The notes under the pieces: model-generated
What the model saw: the letters and a program-made list of their open reading frames with translations, nothing else
What the model was told of the DNA's origin: nothing
The model's database searches: none
NCBI GenBank assembly: GCA_026713925.1
Contig: JAPONM010000027.1
Span: 1 to 64,000, forward strand
Source of the DNA: Gammaproteobacteria bacterium
GTDB taxonomy: Bacteria; Pseudomonadota; Gammaproteobacteria; UBA4575
Reading direction: 5' to 3'
DNA length: 64,000 nt
Shown here: positions 36,960-47,587 of the stretch, piece by piece
How the letters are laid out: each line of letters begins with the position of its first letter
How positions within the stretch are numbered: the stretch's first letter is position 1
Made by a program: the position numbers and the translations under genes

Positions 36960-38204
36960 ATGGTAACTCGGCGGCGTATAGCAGTGACCGGGCTGGGGAT
37001 AGTCTCGCCAGTCGGTTCAACGACAGACAGGGCATGGGAAAACATTGTTGCGGGTCAAAGCGGAATTTCCAGAATCGATTGCTTTGATGCCAGTGCATTT
37101 GCCGTGCAAATTGCAGGACAAGCCAGGGACTTCAGTGCTGATGACTACCTGTCCAAGAAGGAACAGCGCAAGATGGACCCGTTCATTCACTATGGAATTG
37201 GTGCAGGGGTCCAGGCAGTCAAGGATTCTGGTTTTGAAGTTACAGAAGAGAATGCGGATCGAGTGGGAGTTGCGATTGGCAGCGGTATAGGCGGGTTGCC
37301 AGGAATTGAGAAAAGTAATGAAGCCTATCTGAAATCTGGTCCCAGGAAGGTTTCACCGTTTTTTGTGCCCAGCAATATCATCAACATGGTCTCGGGGAAC
37401 TTGTCCATTATGCTGGGCTACCGGGGCCCGAATATCTCAATAGTTTCAGCCTGTTCAACTGGCACCCACAATATTGGCGATGCTGCCAGAATGATTGCTT
37501 ATGGCGATGCCGATATTATGGTAGCCGGGGGCGCAGAGATGGCTACCTGTCCACTGGGAATCGGGGGATTTGCTGCAGCCAGGGCACTGTGTTCTTCACA
37601 TAATGATGATCCCGAAACAGCCAGTCGTCCATTCGATCTGGACCGTGATGGCTTTGTACTAGGGGACGGGGCAGGGGTGCTGATGCTAGAGGAGTTCGAG
37701 CATGCTAAGTCACGTTCTGCGAGAATATACTGCGAGTTGGTTGGGTATGGGATGAACAGCGATGCCTACCACATGACCTCTCCCGCGAAAGGTGGTCTCG
37801 GTGCAACGAAATGCATGCTGAATGCCTTGAAAGATGCCAAGCTTGAAACCACAGACGTGGATTACATTAATGCCCACGGAACTTCTACTCCTGCTGGTGA
37901 TCTCGCTGAAACCGATGCGATTAAATTTGCGTTTGGCGATCATGCCCGACAGCTTGCCGTCAGTTCTACTAAATCCATGACAGGACACCTGCTGGGAGCA
38001 GCAGGGGGGGTTGAAGCCTTGTTTAGTGTTTTGGCTGTGTACCATGGAATTCTGCCTCCTACAATCAACTATGACACACCGGATCCTGAATGCGATCTGG
38101 ATTATGTGCCAAATGAAGCGCGCAGCAGGCAGGTAAATGTGGCTATATCCAATTCATTTGGTTTCGGTGGGACCAATGCAACCGTTGTTTTTAAAAAGGT
38201 CTGA
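36960..38204 (+). CDS. fabF: 3-oxoacyl-ACP synthase II FabF
   Basis: FabF condenses acyl-ACP with malonyl-ACP and sets membrane fluidity through its role in unsaturated chain elongation. The protein has 414 residues with the Cys-His-His active site: Cys in [14 protein letters not shown] near 165, His in [11 protein letters not shown] near 305 and His in [15 protein letters not shown] near 341. The ending [16 protein letters not shown] is diagnostic. It begins with [19 protein letters not shown] at its ATG and is followed by pabC after 55 bp. Confidence 0.96.
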   Translation: MVTRRRIAVTGLGIVSPVGSTTDRAWENIVAGQSGISRIDCFDASAFAVQIAGQARDFSADDYLSKKEQRKMDPFIHYGIGAGVQAVKDSGFEVTEENADRVGVAIGSGIGGLPGIEKSNEAYLKSGPRKVSPFFVPSNIINMVSGNLSIMLGYRGPNISIVSACSTGTHNIGDAARMIAYGDADIMVAGGAEMATCPLGIGGFAAARALCSSHNDDPETASRPFDLDRDGFVLGDGAGVLMLEEFEHAKSRSARIYCELVGYGMNSDAYHMTSPAKGGLGATKCMLNALKDAKLETTDVDYINAHGTSTPAGDLAETDAIKFAFGDHARQLAVSSTKSMTGHLLGAAGGVEALFSVLAVYHGILPPTINYDTPDPECDLDYVPNEARSRQVNVAISNSFGFGGTNATVVFKKV

Positions 38205-38259
38205 TGCCCGGGGTTTCCAGGGGCGCATTGGATCGCAGCAGCTTGAATGATTCTATGCC

Positions 38260-39081
38260 ATGTGTCCGGACGTGCAGACACCTGCAATCTTGGTTAACGG
38301 ACAGGCAAGTGAGTATATTTCAAGCCTGGACCGAGGCCTGCTTTACGGAGATGGCTTGTTTGAAACTATAGCAGTCAGGCAGGGCCAGCCGCAGTTTTGG
38401 GATGAACATCTTGAACGCTTGAAGCAGGGGTGCAGGGTGCTGGGCCTGGCAAGTCCGGACTGCATGCTGTTAAGCAGGGAAGTCGCCCAGCTGATCAATG
38501 CCGACAAGCAATGCGTCATCAAGGTAATCATCACGCGTGGTGTGGGCGAAAGAGGGTATAGGCCCGGCCATCAGTCACCGACCCGGATTGTGCAGAAATT
38601 CCCTTGGCCAGACTTTCCAGCCGGCTTTACAGACCCTGGTATTGACGTAACCCTGTGTAATTTCCGTTTATCACTGCAGTCCAGGCTTGCACAGATCAAG
38701 CATCTCAACCGTCTAGAACAGGTGCTTGCTCGCAGCGAATGGGATAATGAATACCAAGAGGGACTGGTTTGTGATACCCAGGATCATATCATTGAGGCCA
38801 CTGCCAGCAATGTATTCTTCGAGAAAGGTGACGAGCTTATTACCCCGGATCTGAAAAGGTGTGGGGTTGCCGGAATATTGCGCCGACAAGTTATTAACTA
38901 CTGCTATCATCATGATATCGAGCTTACGATTAGGGATTTTAGCCTGAAGGAAGTATCTGGTATTGAGGCGATGTTTGTATGTAACAGTATTGCGGGGATC
39001 TGGCCTGTAAAGCGATTCGACACAACACTGTTTTCCAGGTCTGCCATGACGGATAGACTGATGTCAGTCTTTAATAACTGA
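38260..39081 (+). CDS. pabC: aminodeoxychorismate lyase PabC
   Basis: PabC is a PLP enzyme of fold type IV that releases pyruvate from aminodeoxychorismate to give p-aminobenzoate for folate. The protein has 273 residues. N-terminal SSLDRGLLYGDGLFETIAVRQG is the fold-type signature, the PLP Lys is expected in LAQIKHLNRLEQVLARSEW near 147, and ATASNVFFEKGDELITPDL near 185 binds the cofactor phosphate. Placement between fabF and mltG is the conserved gammaproteobacterial order. D-amino-acid or branched-chain transaminases look similar, but the context favours PabC. Confidence 0.92.
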   Translation: MCPDVQTPAILVNGQASEYISSLDRGLLYGDGLFETIAVRQGQPQFWDEHLERLKQGCRVLGLASPDCMLLSREVAQLINADKQCVIKVIITRGVGERGYRPGHQSPTRIVQKFPWPDFPAGFTDPGIDVTLCNFRLSLQSRLAQIKHLNRLEQVLARSEWDNEYQEGLVCDTQDHIIEATASNVFFEKGDELITPDLKRCGVAGILRRQVINYCYHHDIELTIRDFSLKEVSGIEAMFVCNSIAGIWPVKRFDTTLFSRSAMTDRLMSVFNN

Positions 39082-40112
39082 TGGTCAAGTCCATGCGGAC
39101 CATCAGTTCACTCACAGCCATTATATTAATGGCCTTTATCGTCGCAACAGTCTACTTTAAAAACTATGCTGACTCCCCACTATCCGAAAAGTATAGAGAT
39201 GTGAATCTGGTAATTGTTCCAGGCATGAGCTTCAAGGATGTGACCCGGGAGCTTTATGAACATGGCTTGATCGAAGAAAAATGGAACTGGCGAATTTATG
39301 CCCGATTGAGTGGAACTACACATAAGATCAAGGCTGGGGAATATTCGCTTTCAGCTACCCTGACACCGCATCAACTGCTCAAAAATCTCGTGCGGGGGGA
39401 TACCAAACAGTTTTCCATGACCGTCATCGAGGGGTCAACCTTCAAGCAGCTTTGGGATTCAGTTAAAAAGAATGACAAGATCACACAGACCCTTAGTTCA
39501 CCTGATGAATTGTTAGAAAAACTGAACCTGGAAGATCATAACCCAGAGGGATGGTTTTATCCGGATACCTACCATTTCTCACGAGGAATCACTGATTTGC
39601 AGTTTTTCAGGCATATTCATCAGCATATGCGCAGGGTGCTGGATGAAGAATGGGCAAACAGAAAAAAGGGACTTCCAGTTCACTCGCCTAAAGAGGCCCT
39701 GATTCTGGCTTCAATTATAGAAAAGGAAACCAGTGCTGATCATGAACGTGTGATGGTAGCTGCAGTTTTTTCCAACCGCTTGGCGCGTGGCATGCGTCTG
39801 CAGGCGGATCCGACGGTGATCTATGGTATGGGGGAGGCATTTGACGGGAATATCAGCCGCAAGGACCTGGGAAAGGACACACCGTATAACACCTATGTCC
39901 ACAAGGGTTTGCCTCCTACGCCGATCGCATTGCCAGGCCGCGCATCTATTGCTGCCGCATTGAATCCGGCTGATAATGAAATGGTCTACTTTGTCTCCAA
40001 ACGTGACGGTACGCATCATTTTTCTTCAACCTATAAGGAACATCGCGCCGCAGTAATCAAATATCAGCTCAAGGGCTGCAAGGATTGTTATGGGGCAGGC
40101 AGCGGGAGCTGA
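39081..40112 (+). CDS. mltG: endolytic peptidoglycan transglycosylase MltG
   Basis: MltG cuts nascent glycan strands at the inner membrane and probably ends glycan polymerisation. The 343-residue protein has an N-terminal membrane anchor (SSLTAIILMAFIVATVYF, about 8-25), a LysM-like region (about 40-110), and the YceG domain with the catalytic Glu in ILASIIEKETSADHERV near 214. YPDTYHFSRG and DPTVIYGMGEAFDGNISRKDL are family motifs. The start shares one base with the pabC stop (TGATG). Confidence 0.94.
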   Translation: MVKSMRTISSLTAIILMAFIVATVYFKNYADSPLSEKYRDVNLVIVPGMSFKDVTRELYEHGLIEEKWNWRIYARLSGTTHKIKAGEYSLSATLTPHQLLKNLVRGDTKQFSMTVIEGSTFKQLWDSVKKNDKITQTLSSPDELLEKLNLEDHNPEGWFYPDTYHFSRGITDLQFFRHIHQHMRRVLDEEWANRKKGLPVHSPKEALILASIIEKETSADHERVMVAAVFSNRLARGMRLQADPTVIYGMGEAFDGNISRKDLGKDTPYNTYVHKGLPPTPIALPGRASIAAALNPADNEMVYFVSKRDGTHHFSSTYKEHRAAVIKYQLKGCKDCYGAGSGS

Positions 40113-40127
40113 TTGGCAGGCCACCTT

Positions 40128-40799
40128 ATGATGAGCGGCGCTGCAAAAAATCTTCAGGGTAAATTCATTACTTTCGAGGGCACGGAAGGCACAGGAAAGT
40201 CTACCCAAATCCAGTTATTGCAAGAGTACCTGCGCTCACAAAGTGTCAAGGCAGTTGTTACCCGTGAGCCAGGCGGCACCAAGGTGGGGGAGCAGGTGAG
40301 AAGTCTTCTGCTGGAGTCCACTGCAGTGCCTGTTGATTCTGGCACAGAACTTTTATTGATGTTTGCGGCCCGAGCCCAGCACCTCGAAGAAGTGATCTAT
40401 CCGGCACTGGAGGAGGGTAAATGGGTGTTGTGCGACCGGTTTACAGATGCCAGCTATGCCTATCAGGGCGGAGGACGAGGGATTGCTGATTCTGAAATTC
40501 ACAAAATTGAATCTGTAGTACATGAGGATCTTAAGCCAGACTTGACTATTTTGCTTACATGTACGTTGAGGACAGCGATGCAGCGTGTAAGCAAGCGGGG
40601 TGATAAAGACCGCTTTGAAAGGGAGCCTGCAAGATTTTTCGAACGTGTGCAGGATGCCTATTTGAGGCTGGCTGAGAATTACCCTGGCCGCTTTGAAGTG
40701 ATTGATGCGGAGCAGGGGGTTGAGGAAGTCGCGTCCATGATCGAACATGTTGTCAAGACCAGATTTTTGCTGCAAGAACCGGGCAGGATGCGTCCATGA
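40128..40799 (+). CDS. tmk: thymidylate kinase Tmk
   Basis: Tmk phosphorylates dTMP to dTDP. The product has 223 residues with P-loop FEGTEGTGKSTQ near residue 15, TREPGGTKVGEQVR near 46, the DRFTDASYAYQGGGRG LID-side segment near 107 and an R-rich lid. I chose the first of two adjacent ATGs (40128, 40131); a TTG at 40113 is less likely. It lies between mltG and holB and overlaps holB by 4 nt. Confidence 0.94.
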   Translation: MMSGAAKNLQGKFITFEGTEGTGKSTQIQLLQEYLRSQSVKAVVTREPGGTKVGEQVRSLLLESTAVPVDSGTELLLMFAARAQHLEEVIYPALEEGKWVLCDRFTDASYAYQGGGRGIADSEIHKIESVVHEDLKPDLTILLTCTLRTAMQRVSKRGDKDRFEREPARFFERVQDAYLRLAENYPGRFEVIDAEQGVEEVASMIEHVVKTRFLLQEPGRMRP

Positions 40800-41794
40800 T
40801 TTTTCCTTGGCAAAAAGACTCTTGGCAAAAGTATGTAGAGTATTTGAGGTGCAAGAGATTGATCCATGCCATTCTTGTATCTGGCCCTCCTGCAATTGGC
40901 AAGATGGAGTTCTGCCTGTCTTATATACAGCGGATGAATTGTTTGGCCCCGGTAGCTCACCAGCTTCCATGCGGGGTTTGCGAGAGCTGCCATTTAATCA
41001 GTGTGAGAACTCATCCGGATGTACGCCTGGTCAACGTGGACAAAGGCGAGGGGGCCGAGAGGTTCGAGCAGATCAAAGTGGATGATATACGCAAGGTTAG
41101 CCAGTTCATGTCATTGAGTTGCCAGTATGGCAGGTACAAGACTGTCTGTATTAATCAGGCAGACAGGATGAATATCAATGCTGCGAATGCACTATTGAAA
41201 ACTTTGGAAGAACCGCCTTCCGGTTCTGTTCTGTTTCTTGTCAGTGATCGTGCTGACTGTCTGCCTGCAACAGTAAAAAGCCGTTGCCAGATATGGAACT
41301 TTGCTGTGCCAGATTCCGAACTTGCATTGCAATGGTTGCAGGAGAAGGCAGACAACCCGTCGTGGCAGAGTTTGCTGGCAGCTTCTGGAGGCCGGCCATT
41401 GCTTGCCTGGGAGTTACATAACAGCGGCTTGGGTGACATGCGCACTGCGTTTTTTGATCACATAAGCAAATTTGTCAAAGGTCAGGAGTCTGTCACTGAA
41501 GTTTCGAGAAGATTTCAAAATGAAAGCACGGAAAAAGTTGCAAGCTGGCTACAGTCATGGTGCGGGGATTTAATCCGTTATCGCTTTAATAAAAGCTCTA
41601 ACACCTTTGAGAATATGGATATGATTAAATGCCTTCGTGACATAGCTGGACAAATGGACCTGCAGGCCATGCTGGACTGCATGGAACGGCTTGCAGAAGC
41701 CCGGCGCATTGCCAGAGCTCCTCTGAATCGACGCCTGCTGATTGAAGATATGTTGATTCAGTGTCAACGGGCTCTGCGAAGCCCGGTTCATTGA
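40796..41794 (+). CDS. holB: DNA polymerase III delta' subunit HolB
   Basis: HolB is the stator of the clamp loader that opens the beta clamp on DNA. It has 332 residues. The weak nucleotide-binding loop SGPPAIGKMEF lies near residue 30, and a zinc module is visible in CLAPVAHQLPCGVCESCHLI (about 51-68). The conserved ADRMNINAANALLKTLEEPPSGSVLFLVSD segment near 124 is typical of delta' and gamma/tau proteins, and the SRC of sensor 1 appears as VKSRCQIW. It ends the fab-to-holB run; the pilZ and tatD genes that often follow are absent. Confidence 0.93.
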   Translation: MIFPWQKDSWQKYVEYLRCKRLIHAILVSGPPAIGKMEFCLSYIQRMNCLAPVAHQLPCGVCESCHLISVRTHPDVRLVNVDKGEGAERFEQIKVDDIRKVSQFMSLSCQYGRYKTVCINQADRMNINAANALLKTLEEPPSGSVLFLVSDRADCLPATVKSRCQIWNFAVPDSELALQWLQEKADNPSWQSLLAASGGRPLLAWELHNSGLGDMRTAFFDHISKFVKGQESVTEVSRRFQNESTEKVASWLQSWCGDLIRYRFNKSSNTFENMDMIKCLRDIAGQMDLQAMLDCMERLAEARRIARAPLNRRLLIEDMLIQCQRALRSPVH

Positions 41795-41921
41795 GATTGG
41801 AAGCTCAACTGTCACGCCTGCGCATTTCCGCCTGGTTCCCAAGAGTACATTACCTGTTAAGAGGCAGATGTGCCCATCTCATATAGCTCATTATTGTATG
41901 ATGTCAGGTACTGTTCTTTTA

Positions 41922-41927
41922 TATAAT
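41922..41927 (+). promoter_or_regulatory. -10-like TATAAT upstream of sucA
   Basis: A perfect TATAAT lies 32 bp before the sucA ATG in a 165-bp spacer that should hold the promoter of the sucA-sucB-lpd operon. No good -35 sits 16-18 bp upstream, so it may need an activator or may be chance. Confidence 0.35.
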
Positions 41928-41959
41928 GTACTGGAAGCACACTGATTACTCTCGGGTCA

Positions 41960-44860
41960 ATGGATAAAAGCAAGCTTTATTTATCGGGTGGTGAGCAGAT
42001 TAACAGCGCTAGTGTTTCGTACATCGAATCCCTTTACGAAGAGTATTTGAGCAGCCCAGAGTCGGTTCCTGTCTACTGGCAAAAGGTTTTCGGGGGAACA
42101 CCTGAAACAAAATCCCGCGGTTCTCAAACGCCTGCACCCTCGCATGGACATGAGGCCGACACGGCAATCAAGTCAACTTTCCAGGCTGCTGACCGGGATC
42201 CTGACGAAATGCTGCGACTGATTGATGCTGTTGAACGGATGACTGAACAACGCGATCAGTTGAATCAGAAACAGGTCAGTGTGATTCGGCTGATAAGTGC
42301 ATATCGGTACCTGGGTCATCGGCAGGCCGACATCGATCCGTTGAACCTGACAGTGCGCCCTGATATTCCCGAACTTAATCCCGAGTATCACGGATTGAGC
42401 CGCACAGACATGGATACAGTTTTTGAAACGGGTGGGATTGCAGGTATTAAGCTTGCCTCGTTAAGAGAGATCCTGAGCATGCTGTCAGTGACGTATTGCG
42501 GTACGATAGGCTCTGAGTTCAAACACATCACATCCCTTGAGCAAAAGGAATGGATACAGCAGCGTCTCGAACAATTTTATTTTTCCCCTGATCTGTCAGA
42601 TAAGCGCAAGAGAAGAATTCTAGAAATTCTGATTGCAGCGAAATCCCTGGAAGTATACCTGCATAAAAAATACGTTGGTCAAAAGCGCTTCTCTCTAGAA
42701 GGCGGACTCAGTTTTATTCCTATCCTGGACGAGGTAATAAAACGTTCTGGACGTCACCATGTTAAAGAAGTAATTCTGGGCATGGCACATCGTGGACGAA
42801 TCAATGTACTTGTAAACATTCTGGGAAAGAGTCCGGAAGAACTGTTTCAGGAATTTGAAGACAAGCTTGATCCGACACATGGTTCAGGGGATGTAAAGTA
42901 TCACAAGGGCTTTTCATCGGATCTTGCAACCCCGCACGGGCCTGTTCATACGGTGCTTGCCTTTAACCCTTCACACTTGGAAGCGATCAACCCGGTAGTG
43001 GCGGGTTCGGTACGTGCTCGACAGGAGCGTCGAGGAGACCTGAAACGTCATCAGGTGATTCCAGTGCTGATTCATGGTGATGCTGCATTTGCTGGACAGG
43101 GGGTAGTGATGGAGACGCTGAACCTTTCCAAGACACGTGGCTATTCCACTGGTGGAACCATTCATGTGGTGGTAAACAATCAGATCGGGTTTACGACCAG
43201 CGACCCGCTTGATTCCAGGTCCACACTGTATTGCACTGATGTTGCGAAGGTTGTGCAGGCTCCCATATTTCATGTAAATGGTGATGATCCGGAAGCCGCA
43301 GTGTATGCGGCCAAGCTTGCAGTTGATTTCCGTATGGAATTCAATTGTGATGTAGTTATCGACATGGTCTGCTACCGACAGCATGGGCACAACGAAGCAG
43401 ATGAGCCCTCTGTTACTCAACCGCTCATGTACCAGAGTATTCACAACCAGGATGGCGTGACCAAGCTCTATGCAAAACAGCTGGTACAAAATAAAACAAT
43501 CTCCCCTTCCAGAGTCAAGGCACTAGAAACTAAATACCTGAACAAGCTGCAAAAAGGCGAACGGGTTTGCGGGCCGATTTCCGACGAGGTGGACAGGGAT
43601 CATGTGGTCAGCTACAAACCCTATATAGGTACCCGTTGGCGCGAAGAATCCAACACAGGGATCAGTGAAGAGAGAATCAGGTTTCTCACGCAAAGAATTA
43701 CCAATGTACCTGAAGGCTTTGCGCTACACCGCATTGTTCAAAAAATCGTCAAGTCACGTGAACAGATGGGAAACGGCAAGTTGCCAGCGGACTGGGGATT
43801 TGGAGAAACCCTTGCTTATGCTTCCCTTCTAGAAGATGGTTTTGCGGTGCGTCTGTCCGGGCAGGACTGTGTCCGGGGTACCTTTTTTCATCGACACGCT
43901 GGATTTGTTGACCAGGTTACAGGTAAGGTTCACATCCCTTTGCAGCATGTCGCAGAAGACCAGCCACAATTCCTGCCTATCAACTCCCTGCTTTCTGAAG
44001 AGGCAGTGCTCGGATATGAAGTGGGATACAGCACGGCAGAACCACGGAGCCTGGTAATCTGGGAAGCACAGTTTGGAGATTTTGCCAATAATGCTCAGGT
44101 CTACGTGGACCAGTTTCTGAGTTCTTCAGAAGCAAAATGGCAACGCTATTGCGGTCTGGTCATGCTGCTGCCTCATGGGTATGATGGCCAAGGGCCTGAA
44201 CATTCCTCTGCAAGGTTGGAACGATATCTGCAGTTGTGTGCAGAAGAAAATCTTCAAGTGTGTATGCCGAGTTCGCCTGCCCAGATATTCCATCTGCTGC
44301 GCAGGCAAATGGTTCGTCCTTACCGCAAGCCACTGATAGTCATGACTCCAAAAAACATTTTGCGTGATATTGATGCATCTTCAAAAATACATGAGTTCAG
44401 CAGGGGGGGATATCAGCTGGTAGTTGATGATATCGATGATCTGAATGTGTCCGATGTCACGAAAATAATATTTTGTGCAGGTAAGCTGTTCTACGACTTG
44501 TTACGTGCACGCCGCAGCCACAAAGCCGCAAATGCTGCTATTGTTCGCATTGAACAGCTGTATCCGTTCCCGCTTGAAGAAGTGAAGCAGATTATCAGCA
44601 AATATACCGGTGCCCGTGAAATCGTCTGGGCTCAGGAAGAGCCCCGTAACCAAGGGGCATGGTATTACATGCAGTCAAGACGGCATCTAACAGCATGCCT
44701 GCGCGAGAATCAAAAGCTTTATTATGCAGGCAGGCCCTACTCTGCATCTCCTGCAACGGGGTCTTTGCATGTTCATCGCAGGCAGCAACTGGCTTTGGTC
44801 AATGATGCGCTGGGAGTTACTGACCAAGTTTTCCAGAAGCCATCCTTGAGGGCTGTCTGA
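41960..44860 (+). CDS. sucA: 2-oxoglutarate dehydrogenase E1 component
   Basis: SucA decarboxylates 2-oxoglutarate with thiamine diphosphate and passes the succinyl group to the SucB lipoyl arm. The full-length protein of 966 residues has an N-terminal E2-binding segment (SYIESLYEEYLSSPESVPVYWQKVF), the GMAHRGRINVLVNILGK motif near 274, the ThDP/Mg segment IHGDAAFAGQGVVMETLNLS near 370 with VNNQIGFTTSDP, and FRMEFNCDVVIDMVCYRQHGHNEADEPSVTQP near 456. It opens the operon sucA-sucB-lpd. The usual neighbours sdhCDAB and sucCD are not in the window. Confidence 0.97.
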   Translation: MDKSKLYLSGGEQINSASVSYIESLYEEYLSSPESVPVYWQKVFGGTPETKSRGSQTPAPSHGHEADTAIKSTFQAADRDPDEMLRLIDAVERMTEQRDQLNQKQVSVIRLISAYRYLGHRQADIDPLNLTVRPDIPELNPEYHGLSRTDMDTVFETGGIAGIKLASLREILSMLSVTYCGTIGSEFKHITSLEQKEWIQQRLEQFYFSPDLSDKRKRRILEILIAAKSLEVYLHKKYVGQKRFSLEGGLSFIPILDEVIKRSGRHHVKEVILGMAHRGRINVLVNILGKSPEELFQEFEDKLDPTHGSGDVKYHKGFSSDLATPHGPVHTVLAFNPSHLEAINPVVAGSVRARQERRGDLKRHQVIPVLIHGDAAFAGQGVVMETLNLSKTRGYSTGGTIHVVVNNQIGFTTSDPLDSRSTLYCTDVAKVVQAPIFHVNGDDPEAAVYAAKLAVDFRMEFNCDVVIDMVCYRQHGHNEADEPSVTQPLMYQSIHNQDGVTKLYAKQLVQNKTISPSRVKALETKYLNKLQKGERVCGPISDEVDRDHVVSYKPYIGTRWREESNTGISEERIRFLTQRITNVPEGFALHRIVQKIVKSREQMGNGKLPADWGFGETLAYASLLEDGFAVRLSGQDCVRGTFFHRHAGFVDQVTGKVHIPLQHVAEDQPQFLPINSLLSEEAVLGYEVGYSTAEPRSLVIWEAQFGDFANNAQVYVDQFLSSSEAKWQRYCGLVMLLPHGYDGQGPEHSSARLERYLQLCAEENLQVCMPSSPAQIFHLLRRQMVRPYRKPLIVMTPKNILRDIDASSKIHEFSRGGYQLVVDDIDDLNVSDVTKIIFCAGKLFYDLLRARRSHKAANAAIVRIEQLYPFPLEEVKQIISKYTGAREIVWAQEEPRNQGAWYYMQSRRHLTACLRENQKLYYAGRPYSASPATGSLHVHRRQQLALVNDALGVTDQVFQKPSLRAV

Positions 44861-44894
44861 AAATAATTCGTGTGTGGATAATTGAGGTGGCAGC

Positions 44895-46157
44895 ATGAAA
44901 GTGGATATCACGGTCCCGGAACTGGCTGAATCTATTACTGAGGCAGTGATCGGCGAATGGCTCAAGAAACCCGGTGACTGGATACAGGAAGGAGAACAAC
45001 TTGTAGATATTGAAACCGATAAGGTCATTCTGGAAATCACGGCTCCAGGAAGTGGTGAACTTGCCTCAATTCGTAAGCAAACCAATGAGCAGGTACAGAG
45101 CAACGAAGTCATTGCCGTACTGGATACAAGTAAAAAAGGCAGCAAAGCGTCTTCTGCGCCTGCGAAACAGTCAAAAGACAAAGCTGAACCTCAAGAGACT
45201 GCATCACCCGCTGCCGGTGAGGCTGTTTCCGAGTCACATGCACCACCCGTAGCAACTGCACCTGCTAAAACAAGTCCGGCAGTGAGAAAGCTGGCTGCAG
45301 ATCATGGAATTGATATCAGGAGTATCCGTGGCACTGGAAAAGGCGGACGAGTCACGAAACAAGATGTCGAGGCGCATACCCATACTCCCAAAGCAGAGGC
45401 AGATCCTGTACCGAAGAGGGTTGCTGCTCCTCAAGCCGTGCCAAGTGCTAAGGGGGCACGGAAAGAGAAAAGGCTGCCGATGACCAACTTGCGCAAGACC
45501 ATTGCTAAACGGTTAGTCAGCGCGCAGCAGCAAAGTGCGATGCTGACGACCTTTAATGAAGCTAACATGAGCAATATTATTGACTTGCGACAGAAATATA
45601 AGCAAGACTTTGAGAAAACACATGGCGTCAAGCTAGGCTTCATGTCCTTTTTTATCAAGGCGTGCATTGAAGCGTTAAGAGAGTTTCCTATCATCAACGC
45701 CTCTTTAGACGGAGAAGATATTGTATATCACGATTACTTTGATGTCGGTGTTGCGGTCAGCACACAGCGAGGGCTGATCGTTCCTGTTATTCGTGATGCA
45801 GACCAGCTTACGTTTGCGGAGATTGAAAGCAGGATTGCCGATTTTGCTTCCAGGGCACGCGATAACAAGGTCACTGTTGAAGAACTTACAGGTGGCACCT
45901 TTACTATTACCAACGGGGGGATTTTTGGGTCAATGATGTCAACACCCATTATCAACCCGCCGCAAAGTGCAATACTTGGCATGCATTCCATACAGCCCCG
46001 CCCGGTTGTACAAAATGATGAAATTGGTATAGCACCCATGATGTATCTTGCTTTGAGCTATGATCATCGAACAATCGATGGCAAGGAGGCCGTGCAGTTT
46101 TTAGTGCGCGTCAAAGATACCATTGAAGATCCTGCACGACTTCTGCTTCAAGCTTGA
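44895..46157 (+). CDS. sucB: 2-oxoglutarate dehydrogenase E2 (dihydrolipoyl succinyltransferase)
   Basis: SucB forms the core of the complex and moves succinyl to CoA. The 420-residue protein has a lipoyl domain (1-75) with the lipoylated Lys in [12 protein letters not shown] near residue 43, an Ala/Pro/Glu-rich linker, an E3-binding domain [27 protein letters not shown] near 125-155, a second linker, and the catalytic domain with [19 protein letters not shown] near 390 holding the His-x-x-x-Asp pair. One lipoyl domain is normal for SucB. It lies 34 bp after sucA. Confidence 0.96.
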   Translation: MKVDITVPELAESITEAVIGEWLKKPGDWIQEGEQLVDIETDKVILEITAPGSGELASIRKQTNEQVQSNEVIAVLDTSKKGSKASSAPAKQSKDKAEPQETASPAAGEAVSESHAPPVATAPAKTSPAVRKLAADHGIDIRSIRGTGKGGRVTKQDVEAHTHTPKAEADPVPKRVAAPQAVPSAKGARKEKRLPMTNLRKTIAKRLVSAQQQSAMLTTFNEANMSNIIDLRQKYKQDFEKTHGVKLGFMSFFIKACIEALREFPIINASLDGEDIVYHDYFDVGVAVSTQRGLIVPVIRDADQLTFAEIESRIADFASRARDNKVTVEELTGGTFTITNGGIFGSMMSTPIINPPQSAILGMHSIQPRPVVQNDEIGIAPMMYLALSYDHRTIDGKEAVQFLVRVKDTIEDPARLLLQA

Positions 46158-46171
46158 TTGGAGAATTTCGC

Positions 46172-47587
46172 ATGCAGCAGTATGAAGTTATTGTTGTAGG
46201 TGCTGGGCCTGCCGGTTATGTATGTGCGATACGCTGTGCGCAACTGGGACTTAAAGTGGCGTGTATTGACAAAAGGGTCGATACAAGGGGCAAGCCAAAA
46301 CTGGGTGGTACTTGCCTGAATGTAGGCTGTATCCCCTCCAAGGCATTACTTGATTCGACACATCATGTCCAGTTCATCAATGAACAGGCGGGTACGCATG
46401 GCCTAAAAGTCTCCGGCCTTGAGGTGGATGTTCCTGCAATGCAGAAACGTAAAGATCATGTTGTTCGGACCCTGGTGGGCGGAGTGGCCAGCCTGCTCAA
46501 GAAAAACAAAGTCGATGTGATTTCCGGTACTGCCGGGTTTATAGCTCCACAGAAGATTCGTGTGGATCATGCGGGGGGAGCTTCTCAGGATCTGCAAGGC
46601 AAGCATATCGTGATTGCTAGTGGGTCAGAGCCCGTTGATATTCAAGCTGCGCCGGTGGATGGTGACTGTATTGTCGATTCAACAGGTGCATTGGAGTTTC
46701 ATGAGGTTCCGCTAAGACTGGGCATTATCGGGGCAGGTGTCATAGGGCTGGAGATGGGCAGTGTTTGGAGTCGTTTAGGGTCTGAAGTGGTCATTTTAGA
46801 AGCACTCCCAGAATTTCTGGCTATGGCTGATCAGGCCGTCAGCAAGGAAGCATTCAAGATTTTGGTCAAGCAGGGGCTCGATATAAGGCTGAACTGCAAG
46901 GTTCAGGAAGCGCGGACAAGCAGTGACAAAGTTCAGGTGGTGTACAGCACGGGCAACACAGAACAGTCACTGGAGGTGGACAAACTCATTGTTGCTGTTG
47001 GACGCAGGCCCCATACCGAAGGACTCAACCTGGATGACCTGGGTATTAAAACAGACCAGAAGGGCTTTATTGAGGTTGACTCTCACTGGGAGACATCTGT
47101 CAAAGGTGTCTATGCTATAGGCGACGTGATTGGTGGTGCCATGCTGGCACACAAGGGATCGGAAGAAGGAGTTGCACTGGCTGAACTGCTGGCAGACCAG
47201 TCTGCACATGTAAGTTACGAATCCATTCCATGGGTAATTTACACGTGGCCTGAAATTGCCTGGGCAGGCAGGACAGAACGACAATGCAAGGAATCCGGTA
47301 TTGACTATCGTACTGGCGTATTTCCATTCATGGCGCTGGGCCGTGCACATGCGATGGGTCATGCTGAAGGCATGTTTAAAATTGTAGGGGATGCGAGCAC
47401 CGACCGGATTCTGGGAGTTCACATTCTGGGTCCGAATGCTTCGGAACTAATCAGCGAAGCAGTCGTGGCTATGGAGTCTGAGCTGTATACGGAAGACCTT
47501 GCACGCATGATACATGCTCATCCAAGTCTAGCAGAAGGCATGCATGAGGCTGCATTGGCAGTAGGCGGGCGCGCCATCCATTTCTAG
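46172..47587 (+). CDS. lpd: dihydrolipoyl dehydrogenase (E3)
   Basis: Lpd reoxidises the dihydrolipoyl arm with FAD and NAD+. The ATG at 46172 has GGAG eight bases upstream and gives 471 residues. The FAD-binding VVGAGPAGYVCAIRCAQLG is at the N terminus, the redox-active disulfide in GGTCLNVGCIPSKALL near 45, the NAD-binding GIIGAGVIGLEMGSVWSRLGSEV near 185, and the C-terminal HAHPSLAEGMHEA with the catalytic His-Glu pair near 450. It closes the suc operon and may also serve pyruvate dehydrogenase or glycine cleavage complexes. Confidence 0.95.
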   Translation: MQQYEVIVVGAGPAGYVCAIRCAQLGLKVACIDKRVDTRGKPKLGGTCLNVGCIPSKALLDSTHHVQFINEQAGTHGLKVSGLEVDVPAMQKRKDHVVRTLVGGVASLLKKNKVDVISGTAGFIAPQKIRVDHAGGASQDLQGKHIVIASGSEPVDIQAAPVDGDCIVDSTGALEFHEVPLRLGIIGAGVIGLEMGSVWSRLGSEVVILEALPEFLAMADQAVSKEAFKILVKQGLDIRLNCKVQEARTSSDKVQVVYSTGNTEQSLEVDKLIVAVGRRPHTEGLNLDDLGIKTDQKGFIEVDSHWETSVKGVYAIGDVIGGAMLAHKGSEEGVALAELLADQSAHVSYESIPWVIYTWPEIAWAGRTERQCKESGIDYRTGVFPFMALGRAHAMGHAEGMFKIVGDASTDRILGVHILGPNASELISEAVVAMESELYTEDLARMIHAHPSLAEGMHEAALAVGGRAIHF